Assembly (NCBI GenBank): GCA_029257045.1
Contig: JARIDB010000070.1
Coordinates: 1-43,805 of the forward strand
Reading direction: 5' to 3'
From: Clostridium sp.
GTDB lineage: Bacteria > Bacillota > Clostridia > Clostridiales > Clostridiaceae
Length of the DNA stretch: 43,805 bases
Position 1 is the first letter of the stretch. The number at the start of each line of letters is the position of its first letter. The notes beneath the pieces were generated by a model. The model was given only the letters and a program-made list of their open reading frames with translations. It was not told the origin of the DNA and did not search any database. Made by a program: the position numbers and the translations under genes. Below are positions 15,743 through 23,570 of the stretch, in pieces.

Positions 15743-16732
15743 TTAAAATTCATAGTCTTTTACAATATTAAGACCACCATGGCTATATTTTGCTATATCT
15801 CTTTTAGTTAGTTTTTCTCCTGCAAGTATTCTTGGTAATAATACATCAAAGGTTGTTGTTTTTGAGAAAATAACTCCACCTGGTAACCCTAAAATAGGCT
15901 TGCCTTCTTTATAAGAAACTAAAAACATAGCTCCTGGAAAAATAGGTGTTCCATAAGATATTATTTCACTTCCAATATCTTTTATTGCAATTGGTGTTAA
16001 ATCATCAGCATCTACGGACATTCCTCCGGTACATAAAATAACATCTACATCTTTATTTATAAAGTAATTTATTGCTTCTTTTATTTTTTCTAAATCATCT
16101 GGTAATATTCTTTGCTCTACAATATTACAATTATATCTATTTAATTTTTTTTCAATTGCAGTTAATGAAGAATCCTTTATTCTACCATAAAAAACTTCAC
16201 TACCTGTTGTTACAATTCCAATAGTCTTACCTTCTATAGGCACTACGTTCATTAGTTTTTCATTAACTAATTTTTCTACTTCTTCTAGCTTTTCTTTTTT
16301 TATAGTAAGAGGAATAACTTTTGCTGCTGCAATTTTATCTCCTTTTTTTACTACAGTATTGTTCTTTATAGTGGATATAACAATCTCTTCTATAGAATTA
16401 ACTTCTATTAAAGTTTCTACATCTATTTTAAGTAATCCATCTCTATCTGCAAATATTTCTATTTTACCTTCTTTAACTTCATCAAAGGATGTTCCTTGTC
16501 CTGCTGTTAATTCTGTTAAAAATAATGCTGCATCCTCTTCATGAACAAAGTTCTCAAAATCTTCATATATATATATATGATCTTTACCTATAGATAAAAG
16601 TTCTTCTATATCTTTTTCTTCTATTACATGTCCCTTTTTAAAAGCCCTGCCTTTAAACTCTCCTGGGACTATCTTAGTTATGTCATGACATAAAGTTAGT
16701 CCAACTGCCTCTCTCACATCTACTATCTTCAT
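15743..16732 (-). CDS. Molybdopterin-binding (MoeA/MoaB-like) protein of the selenium-molybdenum cluster
   Basis: 329 residues. The C-terminal half from about residue 170 is a MoCF/molybdopterin-binding domain with GIVTTGSEVFYGR, ILCTGGMSVDADD and PGAMFLV. The N-terminal half is unlike canonical MoeA, and the C-terminal MoeA domain IV is missing. Short versions of this type occur next to yqeB, yqeC and selD, and probably act on the Mo cofactor of selenium-dependent hydroxylases. The start has AGGGG 5-8 nt upstream. It is not a complete MoeA, so ordinary molybdate insertion should need another gene. Confidence 0.85.
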   Translation of the reverse strand: MKIVDVREAVGLTLCHDITKIVPGEFKGRAFKKGHVIEEKDIEELLSIGKDHIYIYEDFENFVHEEDAALFLTELTAGQGTSFDEVKEGKIEIFADRDGLLKIDVETLIEVNSIEEIVISTIKNNTVVKKGDKIAAAKVIPLTIKKEKLEEVEKLVNEKLMNVVPIEGKTIGIVTTGSEVFYGRIKDSSLTAIEKKLNRYNCNIVEQRILPDDLEKIKEAINYFINKDVDVILCTGGMSVDADDLTPIAIKDIGSEIISYGTPIFPGAMFLVSYKEGKPILGLPGGVIFSKTTTFDVLLPRILAGEKLTKRDIAKYSHGGLNIVKDYEF

Positions 16733-16865
16733 ATAAATACCCCTCCATATTCTACAGAAATATAAAAAATCTCTTTAATATATTTAAGTTTAATTTATTT
16801 TAATGGCTATGCTTTTACTTAAAACTTCTTATAACTAGTCTTTAATAATAATTTAAATATTCATC

Positions 16866-17678
16866 TTATAAACCTTTTTTATTCTTAATTAATAAAACAG
16901 CTTCTAAAGCCCCTCCACCTATATTTCTTGCCTTATCTGAAATAGTTGTATAATTTTCTACTTCCTTAAGCCTTGGATCTATATCTGCTATTTTAAGACC
17001 TTTATTAACTGAAAATCCATTCTTTATAATTCCCCTAAGAAGTCCATCTATAGGTGCATATATAAGGTTATCAGAAATTTCAGCTATAACTTCACCAGCT
17101 TTTACAATATCCCCAATAGTTTTTATATTTTTAATAATACCTTCTACCGGACTATGAACAACTCTTTCTTTAGAAAATCCTGCTATTTCTCCTGGAATTC
17201 CTGTATTTTCAATAGCAAAACCTTCAAAAATTAGTCTTCCTAAATTATGTCCTCTCATAGTTTCAATAACTATATCCACATCTACCCCAGCTTCAAAACC
17301 AGGTCCTAAAGCTACTGTAATTGGAGCCATTGTTTTCTTAGTTCCTAAATTTTTCTTTGCTAAAATTCCATCTACTACAGCTAATGGTTTCAATTTTTCT
17401 ATATAATCACCTTTGGGATCTATAGCCACAGCAATTAAATTATTATTAAAAGCTTCCTCTAATTCTTTTAAGTTATTTATAAGTACTGCTTTTATTCCTT
17501 CAACTTCAGACTCTCCATTATAAACAGCATCACTAAAAGCAACATTTCTTCTTATTGCTGTAGGTTTATCTATTTCTAAAACCAAAACTTTAAACCCACT
17601 TCTATGCAACTTTTGTATTGATCCAGAGGCAATATCGCCTCCACCCCTTACTATAATAATATCCTTATTTATATCCAT
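16866..17678 (-). CDS. yqeB: Selenium-dependent molybdenum cofactor biosynthesis protein YqeB
   Basis: 270 residues. The N-terminal IIIVRGGGDIASGS is a Rossmann-like start characteristic of YqeB (EF2563 family). Blocks such as TMAPITVALGPGFEAG and MRGHNLGR are family marks, and the C-terminal part has a lipoyl/biotinyl-like hammerhead (VHSPVEGIIKNIKTIGDIV). YqeB is a genomic marker for selenium-dependent molybdenum hydroxylases; the biochemical step is unknown. GAGGTG lies just upstream of its ATG. It lies between yqeC and the MoeA-like gene on the same strand. Confidence 0.93.
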   Translation of the reverse strand: MDINKDIIIVRGGGDIASGSIQKLHRSGFKVLVLEIDKPTAIRRNVAFSDAVYNGESEVEGIKAVLINNLKELEEAFNNNLIAVAIDPKGDYIEKLKPLAVVDGILAKKNLGTKKTMAPITVALGPGFEAGVDVDIVIETMRGHNLGRLIFEGFAIENTGIPGEIAGFSKERVVHSPVEGIIKNIKTIGDIVKAGEVIAEISDNLIYAPIDGLLRGIIKNGFSVNKGLKIADIDPRLKEVENYTTISDKARNIGGGALEAVLLIKNKKGL

Positions 17679-17841
17679 AGTTATTCACCTCATAATTATT
17701 AGTCTTATATTTTAAAGTGTAGATTTTATTATAACTCTTAAACATAACCTTACATTATATTATCTCCCTCAATTTCTTTATATTATCATGTAATATCACG
17801 ATAATATAAATCCTACTCTTAATTTATGTTAAGTTACACCC

Positions 17842-18582
17842 TTACTTTACATAATTAAAATTTTCTTCTTTCAGGCTTCCATATATAATTTTATCTACTA
17901 ATTTACTTTTCTTATTTTCTTCTTCTATATCTTCTATTAAGTACTTTAGTAATTCATAATCCCTAGGACTTTCAACTTTATTTATAAATAATATCCTTTT
18001 TCCCTTAGAATTTTTAAATAAACCCTTTTCATTAAAAATAATCCTAATTAAATGACTATTTGTTATTTTATATTCTTCAATACCTTCTGTTAACTTTTTA
18101 AATTCTTCTAACCTATGTATTAAGTCATCATTAATTTTCTTTTCTAAAACTTTTATATTTAAAACTCCTATAGTTATATCTGTTTCCTTATAAATTACAG
18201 GTTCTGTATCATTCCATCCTTTTAAGGCTTTACATTTTGATCCATCAGATTCTAAAATCATATATTTAAAATCCTTTTTTATTAAAGATATTTCATCTTC
18301 CCTTACACCTAAAAGCTTACCTTCTTTACTTTTTCCATAACTATAAACATAAGAACCTAAATCATTTTGATTTTTTATATTAATATATTCTTCTTTTCCT
18401 ATAACAAAAAAATCAGCTTCTTCTTTTTTAGGAGGTAAAATCTTAGTAGTAGTTGACATTAAAACTTTTCCATCTTCTTTTAGCTCTTTTCCAATGTAAT
18501 ACATAAGAGTAGTTTTCCCACCAGCTCCTACTATTGATATTATATTATGTTCCTTTATTCCTATAATATCTTTAAGTTTCAT
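17842..18582 (-). CDS. yqeC: Putative selenium-dependent hydroxylase accessory protein YqeC
   Basis: 246 residues. A P-loop variant VGAGGKTT (18-25) sits near the N-terminus, and the later stretch MILESDGSKCKALKGW is typical of YqeC. Family members co-occur with yqeB and orphan selD, and the predicted role is an ATP- or GTP-dependent step in making the selenium-containing Mo cofactor. Start is supported by an AAAGGGGG region upstream. It is 133 nt downstream of selD on the same strand, within the cluster. Confidence 0.92.
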   Translation of the reverse strand: MKLKDIIGIKEHNIISIVGAGGKTTLMYYIGKELKEDGKVLMSTTTKILPPKKEEADFFVIGKEEYINIKNQNDLGSYVYSYGKSKEGKLLGVREDEISLIKKDFKYMILESDGSKCKALKGWNDTEPVIYKETDITIGVLNIKVLEKKINDDLIHRLEEFKKLTEGIEEYKITNSHLIRIIFNEKGLFKNSKGKRILFINKVESPRDYELLKYLIEDIEEENKKSKLVDKIIYGSLKEENFNYVK

Positions 18583-18715
18583 GATCTATTACCCCCTTTA
18601 TATAATCTATGATTTACAATTAATTATTAAAGTATTATAATAATTTCTAAATTTAATCTTCTAGTAATTTACTATTAATTTTAACCTTCATTTTAAATTT
18701 CAAACTCCAAATTAT

Positions 18716-19777
18716 TTAAATAATAGTAATTACATTTTTATTAGTTCCTCTAGATTCAACTTTTCCAATTATCTCAGCTTTTATCTCGCTTCTTTTATTT
18801 ATATTATCTAGTAACTCTTTAGCCTTACTTTCTTCAACTGATATCATTAATCCACCTGAAGTTTGTGGATCAAATAAAGCAAGTCTAATTTGCTCTGAAA
18901 TATTCCCTCCAAAATCAACCCATCTCTCAAAATATTTTTCATTAGAATAGGCTCCACTTGGAAGGCAGTATTCTTTTATTAAATCCATAACCTTATTCAT
19001 CATAGGAAGTTTCTTACTATCTATTGTAATTTCAACCTCACTACCACTTGCCATTTCATATGTATGTCCTATTAATCCAAACCCAGTAATATCTGTACAA
19101 GAATTAACCCCAACCTTTTGCATTTCTTCAGAAGCTATTTTATTTAGTGTTGCCATAACTTTAGCTGCTTCTCCTTGAAATTCTTCATCTGTTATAAACT
19201 CTATCTTTAAGGCAGTTGATAAAACCCCTGCACCTAAAGGTTTTGTTAAAATTAAGATATCTCCCGGTTTCGCACCTGAATTTGTAACAACTTTTTTAGG
19301 ATCAACTAAACCTGTAACCGAAACTCCATACTTTATTTCTTCATCTGTTATAGTATGTCCTCCAGCTATTGTTGCTCCAGCTTCTCTTATTTTATCTGCT
19401 CCACCCTTTAATATTTCTGCTAAAATATCTGAACCTACATTTGCGGAAAATGAAGCTAAGTTCAAAGCTGTTAAAGGCTTTCCTCCCATAGCATAAACAT
19501 CACTTAAAGCATTTGCTGCCGCAATTTGTCCAAAGGTATATGGATCATTTGCTACAGGCGTGAAAAAATCTACTGTTTGAACTAAAGCTAAATCTTCACT
19601 TAGTTTATAAACTCCAGCATCATCAGATTTATCAAATCCTACTATTAAATTAGGATCTCTTTCTTCTTCCTTTACTTCAATATGTGCTAATACCTTAGCT
19701 AAACTTTCAGGAGTAAATTTTCCTCCACAGCCACATCTTGATGATAATTGTGTTAACTTTTTTGTATCCTTTTCCAT
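18716..19777 (-). CDS. selD: Selenide, water dikinase SelD (selenophosphate synthase)
   Basis: 353 residues, a normal length. It makes selenophosphate from selenide and ATP. The N-terminal catalytic region reads SRCGCGGKFTP: Cys17 lies three residues before the catalytic Lys20, as in the E. coli enzyme. The residue just before the lysine, Cys in E. coli, is Gly here. Later blocks are DDAGVYKL, VDFFTPVANDPYTFG, AGGHTITD and FDPQTSGGLM. It is a cysteine form with no in-frame TGA. It is the first gene of the cluster, GAGGTG precedes its start, and no selA, selB or tRNA-Sec lies in the window. Confidence 0.96.
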   Translation of the reverse strand: MEKDTKKLTQLSSRCGCGGKFTPESLAKVLAHIEVKEEERDPNLIVGFDKSDDAGVYKLSEDLALVQTVDFFTPVANDPYTFGQIAAANALSDVYAMGGKPLTALNLASFSANVGSDILAEILKGGADKIREAGATIAGGHTITDEEIKYGVSVTGLVDPKKVVTNSGAKPGDILILTKPLGAGVLSTALKIEFITDEEFQGEAAKVMATLNKIASEEMQKVGVNSCTDITGFGLIGHTYEMASGSEVEITIDSKKLPMMNKVMDLIKEYCLPSGAYSNEKYFERWVDFGGNISEQIRLALFDPQTSGGLMISVEESKAKELLDNINKRSEIKAEIIGKVESRGTNKNVITII

Positions 19778-19870
19778 AAAAACACCTCTAAATTTACTAT
19801 TTTATTTTATAGAAAATTATAATAACGCATCTTTCAGATAAATTATTATAATTTTCATCCTTGGCATTGA

Positions 19871-20035
19871 ACACTTAGTAAAGCTAAGCATAGCGAAGAC
19901 TGAACTTAGTGTGAAAGCCCATCTACGGTCAGTAGAGAGGTAGATGCTGCATTACTTCAAGTGGACATATATAAGTTTGTGTTGACTTGGAGCGTAGCGA
20001 GGTCATAAACAAGCTTATATATATCCACTCTTTTT
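19871..20035 (+). ncRNA. Candidate structured RNA: three hairpins ending in a T-tract
   Basis: The 306-bp gap between selD and mscS holds three stems in a row. CACTTAG/CTTAGTG spans 19872-19911, with one mismatch. CATCTAC/GTAGATG spans 19920-19946. A long 20-bp stem beginning GTGGA joins 19961-19980 to 20009-20028, with one C/A mismatch and one G-T pair, around an inner TGACTT/AGGTCA stem. The + strand continues with CTTTTT, like an intrinsic terminator. It is antisense to its neighbours. It may be a small RNA or a decayed repeat element; a weak TATAAT lies at 19847-19852. Confidence 0.4.
19902..19926 (-). repeat. 25-bp repeat shared with 37-61
   Basis: Read on the - strand, these bases match 37-61 on the + strand at 21 of 25 positions, with the common core CTAAGTTC and TTTCAC. 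It lies inside the structured element 19871-20035. Confidence 0.4.
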
Positions 20036-20083
20036 ACAAAATTAAATTATATCACTAAAATCGAAAAAAATAGATATTTATAT

Positions 20084-21223
20084 CTATTTTCCTCTTTCTT
20101 CTTCTGTTATATTTTTTATAGACTCTAATTCATTACATTCAGACTCAAAATTTATTTCTCTTTTTTCGTTACTATTTCTCATATTAAAAACTAAAAACAT
20201 TAATTCTACTTCTTCTTCTCGTAAAATTTTTAATATATCTAAGTTTATTTCTTGTTTTAGTTTTTCATATCTAACATAATTAAGTTCCTTAGTATAAAAA
20301 TATATAAATATTCCAAATCCATAAGTTGATAATTCATTAAAGCTTACTATTATTAGTTTATCATCAACCATTTCTTTATTCTTTAATAATTCTTCAATTT
20401 TAAATAATACTTTTTCTATATTTTCTATAGGAGTTTCATGTTTTATTGTGAATTTAAAATGAATTCTTCTAAGATCTCTTTGAGTCCAATTTATTATATT
20501 ATCATTAGCAAGTTTTGAATTTGGAACTGTAGCTATAGCCATTGAAAATGTTCTTACCTTAGTACTTCTAAATGTAATTTCTTCAACAAATCCTTCTATA
20601 TTAGATGTTTGTATCCAATCTCCTATTTCAAAAGGCCTATCTAAAACTATTACCATTCCACCAAAAAGATTTGAAAATGTATCTTGAGCCATTAATGCAA
20701 AAGCTACACCACTTATTCCAAGCCCTGCAATAAAACCATTAAATCCAAATTCCCTAGCAATGCAAGTTCCTCCAATTAAAATTATAACTATTCTAATTAT
20801 TATAGACAAAAATGGAAAGGCAACTGTATTGCACTTATTATTTTTTCCCATCTTTTTATACAAAAAAGAATTATCTAAAGTTAGATTATAAAGAAAAGAG
20901 CATATTACTATTACTAAAAATATTTTCATTAACCTTTCTGATGAGATTTTATTTACTGCTAATTTATCATAGTTTATTATTTTTAAAGAAAGATAAATAC
21001 TATATAAAAATATATACATCTTAGAAGGTATTTCTAAAGCTTTAATTAAGCTATCATCTACAAAGGTTTTAGTCTTTTTTGTAATTTTAAAAATCATTCT
21101 AAAGATTTTTGTTATTAAACATTTATTTATTAGAGCCGCTAATAAAATTACTAAAAGTGAAATTATGTACCTTATAATACTAACCTTAGACATTATTGTA
21201 ATAACCTTTTCTATTTCATCCAT
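20084..21223 (-). CDS. MscS-family mechanosensitive ion channel
   Basis: 379 residues from ATG at 21223, which has AAGGAGG seven bases upstream; a GTG two codons earlier is too close to that site. About four to five transmembrane helices come first, with the pore helix GFIAGLGISGVAFALMAQD. The MscS beta domain follows, with LFGGMVIVLDRPFEIGDWI and the family motif VEEITFRSTKVRTF. The channel releases solutes on hypo-osmotic shock. It is a single gene between the DUF1540 gene and selD. The C-terminus is rich in Glu and extends slightly past the core. Confidence 0.9.
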   Translation of the reverse strand: MDEIEKVITIMSKVSIIRYIISLLVILLAALINKCLITKIFRMIFKITKKTKTFVDDSLIKALEIPSKMYIFLYSIYLSLKIINYDKLAVNKISSERLMKIFLVIVICSFLYNLTLDNSFLYKKMGKNNKCNTVAFPFLSIIIRIVIILIGGTCIAREFGFNGFIAGLGISGVAFALMAQDTFSNLFGGMVIVLDRPFEIGDWIQTSNIEGFVEEITFRSTKVRTFSMAIATVPNSKLANDNIINWTQRDLRRIHFKFTIKHETPIENIEKVLFKIEELLKNKEMVDDKLIIVSFNELSTYGFGIFIYFYTKELNYVRYEKLKQEINLDILKILREEEVELMFLVFNMRNSNEKREINFESECNELESIKNITEEERGK

Positions 21224-21299
21224 CGTCACCCCTCCTTTAAATTTATTTTACTTATTCATAAAAATATCTTATGCAATATTTTATTTTTTATAATTAAAA

Positions 21300-21356
21300 A
21301 GAGAAAGCCTTTTAAAATGTTCTTATTTAAAGAATCATTTTATTTAAGCTTTCTCT
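21300..21356 (-). terminator. Intrinsic terminator after the DUF1540 gene
   Basis: AGAGAAAGC/GCTTTCTCT with an inner TAAAATG/CATTTTA stem; a T-run follows on the - strand. It lies 16 nt after the stop at 21373. Confidence 0.75.
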
Positions 21357-21372
21357 CTTTAATGCATTAATA

Positions 21373-21531
21373 TTACTTTAATGCAAATGAATTACAATCT
21401 GTACATTCTATTTTAGTTGGGTTTTGTTCATGAGTTCCTATTTGTATAGAGTTTAAACTACAATAGTTTTCACTCATTGCGTGATACCTACATTGTTTTA
21501 CTGTACATCCGATACTTGAATTTTTGTTCAT
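21373..21531 (-). CDS. DUF1540 small cysteine-rich protein
   Basis: 52 residues: MNKNSSIGCTVKQCRYH..., with five cysteines in the order C-x4-C-x9-C-x18-C-x2-C (Cys9, 14, 24, 43, 46). The ending CTDCNSFALK and the middle CSLNSIQIG are characteristic of DUF1540, a small putative metal-binding family frequent in clostridia. AAGGTGGTGA precedes the ATG. It has its own terminator and space on both sides, so it is probably monocistronic. Function is unknown; zinc or Fe-S binding is inferred from the cysteines. Confidence 0.9.
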   Translation of the reverse strand: MNKNSSIGCTVKQCRYHAMSENYCSLNSIQIGTHEQNPTKIECTDCNSFALK

Positions 21532-21648
21532 CAAAAATCACCACCTTACAAAAGTATTATTTGCTTTTTTATCTTTAATATTCACAAATAACTTCTTTTA
21601 TAAAATGATTATTTAAATTTAAATTTAAATTTTATTATCTAATTATCT

Positions 21649-22254
21649 TTAGAATTCTTTAGCTATTTCTTTGGCTTCAATTATAGAATCATTAATTACC
21701 TTTTCTATATCCATTCCAATAACATCTAAACTTTCTGCTGCAACACTCTTAATATCAGATATTCCAATGAAAGATAATATTGTTCTTAAATATCTTTCTC
21801 CCATTTCAAAAGCTGCTGCTGGTGAATTAGTATAATCTCCACCTCTACTTGAAACTATAAGTGCTTTTTTAGCATTAACTATTCCAACTGGACCATTTGC
21901 AGTATATTTGAATGTTATTCCCGTAACACTTACATAGTCAAAATAAGCTTTAACTATAGCTGGTATTCCAAGGTTCCACATTGGTGTAGAAATAACTATT
22001 TTATCAACTTCTGCAATTTGATAAGCATATTTTAAAATTGGATCATTTTTACTTTCATCAGTCTTAGGCCCAAATACAACACCTAAATCTTCTGGTCTTA
22101 AAAAATCAACTTTTTCTTTATATAAATCTAATGTTATTATTTCATCTTCTGGATTTAACCTTTTATATTCTTCTATAAAATTATCAGAAACCTTAAAGGT
22201 TCTTGATTGTCCTTCTGCTTTAATATTTGCTTTTATGTATAATACTTTATTCAT
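21649..22254 (-). CDS. azoR: FMN-dependent NADH-azoreductase (AzoR family)
   Basis: 201 residues, standard for the AzoR family flavodoxin-like quinone/azo reductases. The N-terminal VLYIKANIKAEGQSRTFKV is the FMN phosphate-binding loop, STPMWNLGIPAIVKAYFDY is a family signature, and SSRGGDYTNSPAAAFEMG closes the active site. The enzyme reduces quinones and azo dyes with NADH and protects against thiol-reactive compounds. It is divergent from the HxlR regulator gene at 22527, a typical arrangement for regulation by electrophile stress. GGAGG precedes the ATG. Confidence 0.93.
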   Translation of the reverse strand: MNKVLYIKANIKAEGQSRTFKVSDNFIEEYKRLNPEDEIITLDLYKEKVDFLRPEDLGVVFGPKTDESKNDPILKYAYQIAEVDKIVISTPMWNLGIPAIVKAYFDYVSVTGITFKYTANGPVGIVNAKKALIVSSRGGDYTNSPAAAFEMGERYLRTILSFIGISDIKSVAAESLDVIGMDIEKVINDSIIEAKEIAKEF

Positions 22255-22354
22255 TTTGTAACCTCCATTAATTTAACATTTATAATCTTTATTTACTCTG
22301 CTATAATAGATAGACTATTATTTTAAATAAAATCTCTTTTATTATAATTCATTT

Positions 22355-22377
22355 TAAATGATAACCCATATCATTTA
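22355..22377. promoter_or_regulatory. 9-bp perfect inverted repeat in the azoR-hxlR divergent region, candidate operator
   Basis: TAAATGATA and TATCATTTA are separated by ACCCA, making a 23-bp perfect palindromic site. It lies about 100 bp upstream of azoR and 150 bp upstream of the HxlR gene. HxlR-family dimers bind such sites, so it is the best operator candidate; no binding data are available here. Confidence 0.5.
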
Positions 22378-22526
22378 TTATTACAAGTACACACTTTTTT
22401 ATACATAGTATATAAAAGGGTACTATCATTCATTTTATTAATTAAATTTATGTTTTAAATAATATATTATATTTCAATAATATTCTCATTACCTTAAAAT
22501 AAGTATAATAAATAAGGAGAACTTTT

Positions 22527-22901
22527 ATGGGAAACTTAAATAAAGAAAATGCTGAGCCTTGCTTATCTGCCCTAGAAGATGGAAAAGAAGTTTGTCCTAT
22601 GATCTTGGTAAATAAAATATTGTCTGGGAAATGGAAAATACTAATACTTTGGTATTTATCTAATGAACCTTTAAGATTTAGTGATCTTAAAAGAAAACTC
22701 CCAAATGTTACACAAAAAATGTTAACCACCCAGCTTAGAAATTTGGAAGAAGATAATTTAGTATATAGAAAGGTTTATTCAACAGCCCCACCTAAAGTTG
22801 AATATGGTCTTACTAAATTGGGTGAAATGATAAAACCTGTTTTAAAATCTATGCATGATTATGGAAATGAATATATGGATTATATAAATAACAAAAATTA
22901 A
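22527..22901 (+). CDS. HxlR-family winged-helix transcriptional regulator
   Basis: 124 residues with the HxlR winged-helix fold: GKWKILILWYLSNEPLRFSDLKR, then the recognition helix VTQKMLTTQLRNLE and the wing VYRKVYSTAPPKVEYGL. The N-terminal Cys23 in VCPMI sits where HypR/YodB-type proteins carry the redox-sensing cysteine, with another Cys12 nearby. With the divergent azoreductase this suggests a thiol-based sensor of quinones or aldehydes controlling azoR. AAGGAG precedes the ATG. The downstream membrane protein starts 46 nt later and may be co-transcribed. Confidence 0.93.
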   Translation: MGNLNKENAEPCLSALEDGKEVCPMILVNKILSGKWKILILWYLSNEPLRFSDLKRKLPNVTQKMLTTQLRNLEEDNLVYRKVYSTAPPKVEYGLTKLGEMIKPVLKSMHDYGNEYMDYINNKN

Positions 22902-22947
22902 TCAATTTTCTTTATAATCCAATTATAAAAATATAGGAGGTGTTAAT

Positions 22948-23466
22948 TTGATAAATGCATTAGGTATATTTGTTTTGCAATTAATATATGTTCCACTTTT
23001 AACTTTAAGAACTACCTTTGTTGTTAAGGGTAAAACTATTCAGGCATCTATGTTTGCTTTTTTAGAAGCTATAATTTACATAGTAAGCTTAGGAATTGTC
23101 TTTTCTGATTTAAAAAATCTTTTTAATATTGGAGCTTACATTTTAGGGTATGGAATAGGTATATATATAGGTGGAAGGCTTGAAGAAAAACTTGCAATTG
23201 GATATAGATCAATTCACGTGAATCTAACAAGTTATAACGAAGATTTAGTCAAAAAGCTTAGAGAGTTGCAATTTGGCGTTACTGTTTATGAAGGTGAAGG
23301 TATGAATAAAGAAAAAAGATATAAACTTGAAATAGTTTCTCATAGAGCTAGGGAAAATGAAGTTATTTCATTAATTCAATCATTTGAGAAAAGTGCTTTT
23401 ATAGTTTCTTATGAACCTACTAAGTTTAAAGGTGGATATATTACCAAACAATTTAAGAAATTTTAA
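22948..23466 (+). CDS. UPF0316 / DUF2179 membrane protein
   Basis: 172 residues from a TTG start preceded by AGGAGGTG. Three transmembrane segments are visible in the first 75 residues (LGIFVLQLIYVPLLTL, FAFLEAIIYIVSLGIVF, IGAYILGYGIGIYIGG), followed by a soluble C-terminal DUF2179-like domain with GVTVYEGEG and VSHRARENEV. This is the UPF0316 architecture; function is unknown. It may share a transcript with the HxlR gene. It is followed by the terminator at 23483-23520. Confidence 0.88.
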   Translation: MINALGIFVLQLIYVPLLTLRTTFVVKGKTIQASMFAFLEAIIYIVSLGIVFSDLKNLFNIGAYILGYGIGIYIGGRLEEKLAIGYRSIHVNLTSYNEDLVKKLRELQFGVTVYEGEGMNKEKRYKLEIVSHRARENEVISLIQSFEKSAFIVSYEPTKFKGGYITKQFKKF

Positions 23467-23482
23467 TTAATATTTATATTAT

Positions 23483-23520
23483 AAAAGTAGATAGGTTTTC
23501 TAATAAATCTATCTACTTTT
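23483..23520 (+). terminator. Intrinsic terminator after the UPF0316 gene
   Basis: AAAAGTAGATAG pairs with CTATCTACTTTT (12 bp), with T on the 3' side. Confidence 0.8.
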
Positions 23521-23567
23521 ATAATTCAGCTATCTAAATTATTTCCTTCAGTATAAATACTACTCTA
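23521..23567. repeat. Dispersed 47-bp intergenic repeat, copy B
   Basis: Second copy of the repeat at 257-303, sharing most of its bases but with the internal palindrome broken. It sits between the terminator and the sdaAA stop codon. Confidence 0.5.
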
Positions 23568-23570
23568 AAA

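Noticed and set aside
18716-19777. SelD considered as a selenoprotein with Sec at the active site
   Set aside because: The catalytic position is encoded by a cysteine codon, and there is no in-frame TGA.
22448-22729. 93-residue reading frame opposite the HxlR gene
   Set aside because: It is antisense to a clear HxlR gene, has no ribosome binding site and reads as low-complexity sequence; a shadow frame.
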